IMG/VR virus record: IMGVR_UViG_3300009001_000010
Span: 1 to 64,000 of that record
Origin: a virus
DNA length: 64,000 nucleotides
Reading direction: 5' to 3' (one strand)
In this document: piece after piece, positions 60,151-64,000 of the stretch
How the letters are laid out: the number at the start of each line of letters is the position of its first letter
How positions within the stretch are numbered: the first letter of the stretch is position 1
Translations under genes and position numbers: made by a program
The notes under the pieces: generated by a model
What the model was told of the DNA's origin: nothing
The model's input: the letters and a program-made list of their open reading frames with translations, nothing else
Database searches by the model: none

Positions 60151-60275
60151 TTGTTTTCCTGTAATATGATTTTGCAATAAGAATATTTAAATCCATATGC
60201 ATGAATTTTAGGTTTAAGACAAATATATTTATATTTTTTTTTGCTAGAAGGAAATAGAAAAAAGAAAATAAACAT
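60147..60275 (-). CDS. possible 42-aa small protein
   Basis: A 42-codon frame starting MFIFFFLFPSSKKK and rich in Lys/Tyr, with its stop overlapping the next start as ATGA. It fills the 127-base gap after the transglycosylase gene. No good ribosome site. Support is weak. Confidence 0.3.
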   Translation of the reverse strand: MFIFFFLFPSSKKKYKYICLKPKIHAYGFKYSYCKIILQENK

Positions 60276-60304
60276 AAAAAATATTAATAATAAAGAAAAA
60301 TAGT

Positions 60305-60805
60305 TCAAAGAGAATTCTCTAAATCTAAATAGTATTTTTGAAATACTTTAGCATTATGAAGTATTTTTTTAGAATACAAAGGGTAATTGCATTTAACTCC
60401 TGTAGAATAGCATTGCAAAGCTTTTTCAATATTAGGAATTTTTAAAAATTCATATTTATATTTTTGCAAAACATATGCTCCAGCTTCTATAGCTAAATCT
60501 GGGGCACCTAAAAGAAAATCGCATTCTTGACCCAAATAACGAGGAATGACTTGCGTTAAACCACAAGCCCCTACGCTACTTGTTAAATTAGAAATCCATC
60601 TAGATTCTTGATAAATTAAAGCTGCTAAAATAAAAGGATTAATTTTATTTTCTTCTGCAGATAAAACAAGATCTTCTGAATATTTACAAAAATTAATTAA
60701 ACCTTCAGATTTAATATTTATTTTGTGATCTAAATGCACATTGTAAAAAGATACGCAAAGTATAGCTGAATTAATCTTTGCTAAAAATAAACTCGTCAGA
60801 CTCAT
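60305..60805 (-). CDS. lytic transglycosylase (SLT/goose-lysozyme type)
   Basis: 166 residues. After a hydrophobic N-terminus comes an SLT domain: INPFILAALIYQESRW with catalytic Glu67, SSVGACGLTQVIP, GAYVLQKYKYEF and LQCYSTG. It cuts the glycan strand of peptidoglycan. As a second muralytic enzyme beside the amidase it could be a virion entry enzyme or a lysis aid; the hydrophobic start might be a signal. Confidence 0.78.
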   Translation of the reverse strand: MSLTSLFLAKINSAILCVSFYNVHLDHKINIKSEGLINFCKYSEDLVLSAEENKINPFILAALIYQESRWISNLTSSVGACGLTQVIPRYLGQECDFLLGAPDLAIEAGAYVLQKYKYEFLKIPNIEKALQCYSTGVKCNYPLYSKKILHNAKVFQKYYLDLENSL

Positions 60806-61004
60806 AATGTAATAAAGATTCTTCGTCTTCTAATAAAAGAGTTGTATCTTGGTCTTCAAGTAAACCTACATACTTATAATCAAAATAAAGAGAGCCTTCA
60901 TTAAAATCTATAGTAATTTTAGATTCTCTCATAAGAGTATTAAGATCGTTTAAAAAAGTATTTATTCTTTTTTTATATTCATTACTGTAATTATAACAAC
61001 TCAT
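60771..61004 (-). CDS. hypothetical acidic protein (77 aa)
   Basis: 77 residues, acidic and Leu/Glu-rich, overlapping the transglycosylase start by 35 bases. No motif recognised. Confidence 0.5.
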   Translation of the reverse strand: MSCYNYSNEYKKRINTFLNDLNTLMRESKITIDFNEGSLYFDYKYVGLLEDQDTTLLLEDEESLLHYESDEFIFSKD

Positions 61005-61017
61005 TTATATAAATATC

Positions 61018-61671
61018 CTATCTTTTCCAAGGGTTTTGTTGAGTATAAAAATTACTTTTAGAATTTTCAAGGTTTTTACCTACATTATAAGTATAATAAT
61101 TATAAGAACCTCTTTCATTTAAAGCTTTTCTAAAAGTAATGCTATATCTAATTTGTTCAAAATTATCAATTTTAGGAACACTGTGCTGATAATCTTTTTG
61201 ACAATTATTTTGCATAATAAATAAATCGCCATGAGAAAGATTCCAAGATTGAGTTTGTTTAGTTTCTTTATTCTTTAAACAAAAAGGTCTAGAAGCTCCT
61301 AAAGTTAAAGAAGGTATCATAGGGTTTTTACCTAAAAAGATTTCATCATCAGAATGGTATGCAATAGAATCTTTACCGTTTCTATACTTTGCAAAAAGCA
61401 TAAAATTAAATTCTTGTTTTGCAAAATCTTGAATCAATAATTTTAATTCAACAAGTTTATCTGGGATCGGAGAGGGTTTTATATTATTGACTGGATAATA
61501 TAAATTATTGTGAAAACCTGCACACCAAGTTTCTCTAGGAGTTTGAACGTAACCTCTTTCAGGTTTAAAATATCTTACTTGACGCCAAGGAATTTCATTT
61601 TCTAAATAACTTAATAAATAATCAGCCTCGTTCTTATAAAGAAACTGAGGGTGATACTGGTAATGACTCAT
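61018..61671 (-). CDS. AlkB-like 2OG-Fe(II) dioxygenase
   Basis: Start taken at 61671 (MSHYQYHPQFLY). 217 residues with the AlkB core: YRNGKDSIAYHSDDE (His and Asp iron ligands), SLTLGASRPF, LSHGDLFIMQN, YQHSVPK (third ligand) and RYSITFR (2OG Arg). It probably removes alkyl damage from DNA or RNA, or edits modified bases. Upstream overlap with the Cys-rich gene suggests co-expression. Confidence 0.85.
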   Translation of the reverse strand: MSHYQYHPQFLYKNEADYLLSYLENEIPWRQVRYFKPERGYVQTPRETWCAGFHNNLYYPVNNIKPSPIPDKLVELKLLIQDFAKQEFNFMLFAKYRNGKDSIAYHSDDEIFLGKNPMIPSLTLGASRPFCLKNKETKQTQSWNLSHGDLFIMQNNCQKDYQHSVPKIDNFEQIRYSITFRKALNERGSYNYYTYNVGKNLENSKSNFYTQQNPWKR

Positions 61672-61945
61672 TTTTCTTCTTTTCTCTCCAGCGACGTTTA
61701 CGTTGTCTAGCAGCGCAACGATCACTGCAATACTTAGAATCTTTATGTACTTTTTTTAAATTAGTACATTCGACTACTTCACAAAAAATAGTAGAGGGTG
61801 GAGGTTTAACACCTTTGCAATTATACCTCCAGCATCTTTTAGCAGAAGCTGGTTGTATTGCTCTATTACCCATTCGAATAGGGCATTGCCAAAGTAATTC
61901 GCCAGTTTTTGGGTCATTAAAGTAACTTACGGAACATTTAGACAT
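61634..61945 (-). CDS. Cys-rich zinc-finger-like protein
   Basis: 103 residues with nine cysteines (KCSV, QCPI, RCWRYNC, FCEVVEC, KYCSDRC) and a very basic end of the finger (RQRKRRWREKKK). The KYCSDRCAARQRKRRW pattern is typical of zinc fingers in which CSxRC is followed by a basic helix (CGNR-like). Probably binds nucleic acid. No family name assigned. Confidence 0.6.
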   Translation of the reverse strand: MSKCSVSYFNDPKTGELLWQCPIRMGNRAIQPASAKRCWRYNCKGVKPPPSTIFCEVVECTNLKKVHKDSKYCSDRCAARQRKRRWREKKKNESLPVSPSVSL

Positions 61946-61953
61946 AATTAACC

Positions 61954-62184
61954 TTACTTATTATAATTAGGATTGATTATCATTGAATCAAATTCAAGGA
62001 CTTCCATATCGTAACTAAAATCATTTAATTCATAATCACAATATATAATAAAAGAAGGAACCTTAAAATCTTCTTCAGTTACATACTGTGATTCACAAGC
62101 TGTTACAAACCAAAAGTTGAATAAAATCAACAAAATCGGCTTGTAAACTATTAATAAGTTTTGAATCGGGTTCATATTCCTCAT
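61954..62184 (-). CDS. small lipoprotein-like protein
   Basis: 76 residues. A short basic start, a hydrophobic core and a lipobox-like FVTAC (LLILFNFWFVTACESQ) suggest lipid attachment, leaving a 48-residue acidic mature part. It overlaps the upstream zinc-ribbon gene in another frame by 92 bases. This might be an outer-membrane spanin, but no inner partner is adjacent. Confidence 0.45.
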   Translation of the reverse strand: MRNMNPIQNLLIVYKPILLILFNFWFVTACESQYVTEEDFKVPSFIIYCDYELNDFSYDMEVLEFDSMIINPNYNK

Positions 62185-62305
62185 CTAGGGATTCATCTTC
62201 AGGGTTGCAAGAACAGTAGTTTTCAGATTGATGATAAAGTTTACCGCAATCTGGACAGTTAGAATAGTAGAGATGCCAATCATCAGGTACGTTAGAAGGA
62301 AACAT
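62093..62305 (-). CDS. zinc-ribbon-like protein (70 aa)
   Basis: 70 residues with NCPDCGKLYHQSENYCSCNPEDE (two Cys pairs) and an acidic remainder. AAGGGT ribosome site. Probably a small metal-binding protein. Function unknown. Confidence 0.5.
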   Translation of the reverse strand: MFPSNVPDDWHLYYSNCPDCGKLYHQSENYCSCNPEDESLDEEYEPDSKLINSLQADFVDFIQLLVCNSL

Positions 62306-62307
62306 TC

Positions 62308-62547
62308 TTACCCTTTTAAATTGTTAACAAAAGTATAAGTAATAGGATCTAAAGAATTTATTTCTTTCCAAAAAATTAAACTTTCTTCATAAGAATCAAA
62401 ATAAATTTTTTTAGTATAAGAATCAGAATCTTGAATAAAAATTTCAAAACCTTTTTTTAAATGCTCAAAAGAAAGATAAATTTTATTATCTGAAAAAAGT
62501 TTCCAATTATCATCAATTGCAGCGTCTTTTAAAACTCTAATTTTCAT
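62308..62547 (-). CDS. hypothetical protein (79 aa)
   Basis: 79 residues, alpha/beta, starting MKIRVLKDAAIDDNWKLF, with the start inside the end of the upstream membrane-protein gene. No motif recognised. Confidence 0.55.
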   Translation of the reverse strand: MKIRVLKDAAIDDNWKLFSDNKIYLSFEHLKKGFEIFIQDSDSYTKKIYFDSYEESLIFWKEINSLDPITYTFVNNLKG

Positions 62548-62788
62548 CTTTATCCTTATCTAATAAATCTTTAGAAAGATTAGTATATTTATCTAAAGCG
62601 GCTTGACCAAGAATATAACCTACTTGAATAAAACCACTTACAATTAAAAGCGTTATAATTACAGAAAAACTATAATGATCAAACTTACTTTTTGATTGAT
62701 AAAGAATATAAAACAAACTTAGTTTCCATCCTAAATCAGCAATCAAATAAGCTATAAATTTTTTAGATTGTAAAGGTTTTTTATCCAT
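62537..62788 (-). CDS. two-helix membrane protein (83 aa)
   Basis: 83 residues with two membrane helices (FIAYLIADLGWKLSLFYILY and FSVIITLLIVSGFIQVGYIL) and a charged C-terminus (DLLDKDKDEN). Possibly a holin or a partner of the next membrane protein. Start overlaps the upstream gene. Confidence 0.55.
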   Translation of the reverse strand: MDKKPLQSKKFIAYLIADLGWKLSLFYILYQSKSKFDHYSFSVIITLLIVSGFIQVGYILGQAALDKYTNLSKDLLDKDKDEN

Positions 62789-63260
62789 TGTAATTGTCTC
62801 TATCTGTAGGAAGCCACTCTTCTACATGTTTATCAAGTACAACTTGAGATTCACTTTTTGTTCTGATTGGATTTTCATTAACAAATAATGAAAGTTTATT
62901 AATGACAGCATTTTGAAGTTCAAAAATTTGCTCTCTAAGAAGCTGCATTTGTATTTGACTATCTCTAAGTCTAGCAATTAAAGCTTGTCTATCAGCATTA
63001 GCTGACGAAAGCTTATCTTTTAATTCTTCAACTTCGCTAGGATCTCTGCCACTAGCAATTGCTAGCATAGAGCTTATAGCGCCAGTAATCATACCAATTA
63101 AACCAACTAAAACATCTCTATTCTTTTCTTGTATTTCAACAAAAGAAAGAAACATTATTAAAGCTACAACAAGTATCATAAAAAATACAGAGAACCACCA
63201 ACCTCTTTTAGCTTTGTCTATCTGTATATCTTGTTTATTTGTATTTTTTTCTAATTTCAT
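62781..63260 (-). CDS. holin-like membrane coiled-coil protein
   Basis: 159 residues: two membrane helices (FSVFFMILVVALIMFLSFV and VLVGLIGMITGAISSMLAI) then a coiled coil (about 80-125). The LIGMITGAISSMLA helix recalls phage holin-like proteins, but the coiled coil is unusual. It overlaps its neighbours by 4-8 bases. Confidence 0.55.
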   Translation of the reverse strand: MKLEKNTNKQDIQIDKAKRGWWFSVFFMILVVALIMFLSFVEIQEKNRDVLVGLIGMITGAISSMLAIASGRDPSEVEELKDKLSSANADRQALIARLRDSQIQMQLLREQIFELQNAVINKLSLFVNENPIRTKSESQVVLDKHVEEWLPTDRDNYNG

Positions 63261-64000
63261 AATAAACCTTTTAAATATATTAATAAATTTCTTATATACT
63301 CAAAAGGTTTAAAAATTAAATAATCTAAATTCCAAGCTTTTTTATAATAAGGAGAAGAAAGGAATGGATATAAAATATACAAAATATAAAAAAGAAAAAT
63401 AAAACATGATTTCCAATAAAAGAATTCAATAAGCTCTTTTATTTTTTTATGTTTGAGTTGAGTTCTTATTTTATTTTTACCACCTAATCTTTTTGCTTTT
63501 TCAGAATCAAGAGGAGGTTGCAAGTGAGATTCTTCTGTACCTAAAGCATAAATTTTTTCTGGATTAGCAACACCTTTAAACTTATATAAACCGACTAAAG
63601 CGGATAAAGCATCTTTAGGTATGTAATTTGAATTAGAAAGTCTTGATTTAAATTTTAAATAAGCTTTTTCTGAAAGTAAAATTTGATCTGGACCGCACAA
63701 AGACATTGTCCTCGCAGCAATATTTTTACCTATTCCTTCAATGTTAATCCTTTTTACGCCACCACGAACAAGCTTTTCAGAAGTTTTAACAATAATCATA
63801 TTGTCATAATGTATGCCTACTCTGCTTTTGAAAGGAAATCTATATTTCTTTAATTTTGTTTTATAAGCAAAAGCAAAACCAATAGCATCTTGTATTGAGT
63901 TAAAATACATTAAATGGCCATCTGAATTATCTACCCAAGTACCATTAAATCTTCCAATTAAACCCATAACAAATCTGTCATGTTGACTAAATTTGATTGC
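63257..64000 (-). CDS. class III nucleotide cyclase-like protein (partial)
   Basis: The frame is open to the end of the window, so the N-terminus is missing and the ATG at 63967 is internal. The visible part reads as a class III cyclase domain: HDRFVMGLIGRFNGTW, DNSDGHLMYF (second metal Asp region), RVGIHYDNMIIV, EGIGKNIAART (transition-state Asn and Arg) and GLYKFKGVANPEKIYAL. The first metal Asp is off the edge. A basic linker and one C-terminal membrane helix (FFYWKSCFIFLFYILYILYPF, in two pieces) follow. Confidence 0.72.
   Translation of the reverse strand, partial: AIKFSQHDRFVMGLIGRFNGTWVDNSDGHLMYFNSIQDAIGFAFAYKTKLKKYRFPFKSRVGIHYDNMIIVKTSEKLVRGGVKRINIEGIGKNIAARTMSLCGPDQILLSEKAYLKFKSRLSNSNYIPKDALSALVGLYKFKGVANPEKIYALGTEESHLQPPLDSEKAKRLGGKNKIRTQLKHKKIKELIEFFYWKSCFIFLFYILYILYPFLSSPYYKKAWNLDYLIFKPFEYIRNLLIYLKGLL

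Noticed and set aside
60226-60233. T4-type late promoter (TATAAATA) on the minus strand
   Set aside because: The octamer is expected often by chance in such AT-rich DNA. It lies within a small ORF and no consistent set of such boxes was found before late genes.
1-64000. tRNA genes
   Set aside because: No cloverleaf with a convincing TPsiC arm was noticed while reading. A tRNAscan-SE run would settle this.

Overview
The window is a continuous stretch of a large, AT-rich, lytic tailed-phage genome. No host genes, insertion sequences, CRISPR arrays or convincing tRNA genes were seen. The gene content (fused primase-helicase, RecA, DnaE-type polymerase, NrdA/NrdB, ThyX, MazG, PhoH, IMPDH/GMPR, very large virion proteins, collagen-like fibres) resembles big marine myovirus-like phages. 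An amidase endolysin, a lytic transglycosylase, spanin-like proteins and a lipoprotein suggest a Gram-negative host. Host and phage taxonomy are inference.

Layout. (1) Positions 2-13369, plus strand: tightly packed virion genes, including three large proteins of similar build, one protein with a short collagen-like stretch, and two small coiled-coil proteins, one with an XhlA-like membrane tail. (2) 13362-26198, minus strand: small unknown genes, a PD-(D/E)XK resolvase-like protein, ClpP, a free-standing EDxHD nuclease, a spanin-like pair, primase-helicase, IMPDH/GMPR, Cas4-like nuclease, metallophosphoesterase and the C-terminal third of DnaE. (3) 26226-34256, minus: a tail-fibre cassette (two small proteins, a 1283-aa collagen-like protein, a 1107-aa fibre) ending in a rho-independent terminator. 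(4) 34321-39849, minus: the rest of DnaE in two more genes, and recA interrupted by a group I intron that carries an EDxHD homing endonuclease. (5) 39849-47630, minus: HJR-like nuclease, MazG, NrdB, NrdA, a SpoVG-like protein, a Whirly-like ssDNA-binding protein and PhoH. (6) 47743-57014, minus: a compact operon holding a Lon-type AAA+ ATPase without protease domain, a nucleotidyltransferase-fold protein, an E2-like protein, a JAMM protease, an E1/ThiF-like enzyme, a histone H1-like protein and two ubiquitin-like (beta-grasp) genes, one of them a tandem dimer. (7) 57040-64000: a plus-strand amidase endolysin, then minus-strand SSB, ThyX, lytic transglycosylase, AlkB-like dioxygenase, small membrane proteins and a class III cyclase-like protein running off the edge.

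Three things stand out. First, DnaE is made from three separate genes. Two of them are joined by a split intein at exactly the cyanobacterial DnaE site, and the halves lie about 8.4 kb apart with the fibre cassette between them. Second, there is an apparently complete ubiquitin-like conjugation set (Ubl, E1, E2-like, JAMM) in one operon with a Lon-type unfoldase and a histone-like protein. Third, there is a Whirly-domain protein, a family best known from plant organelles, beside the DNA metabolism genes. All functional statements rest on motif reading, with no database search.
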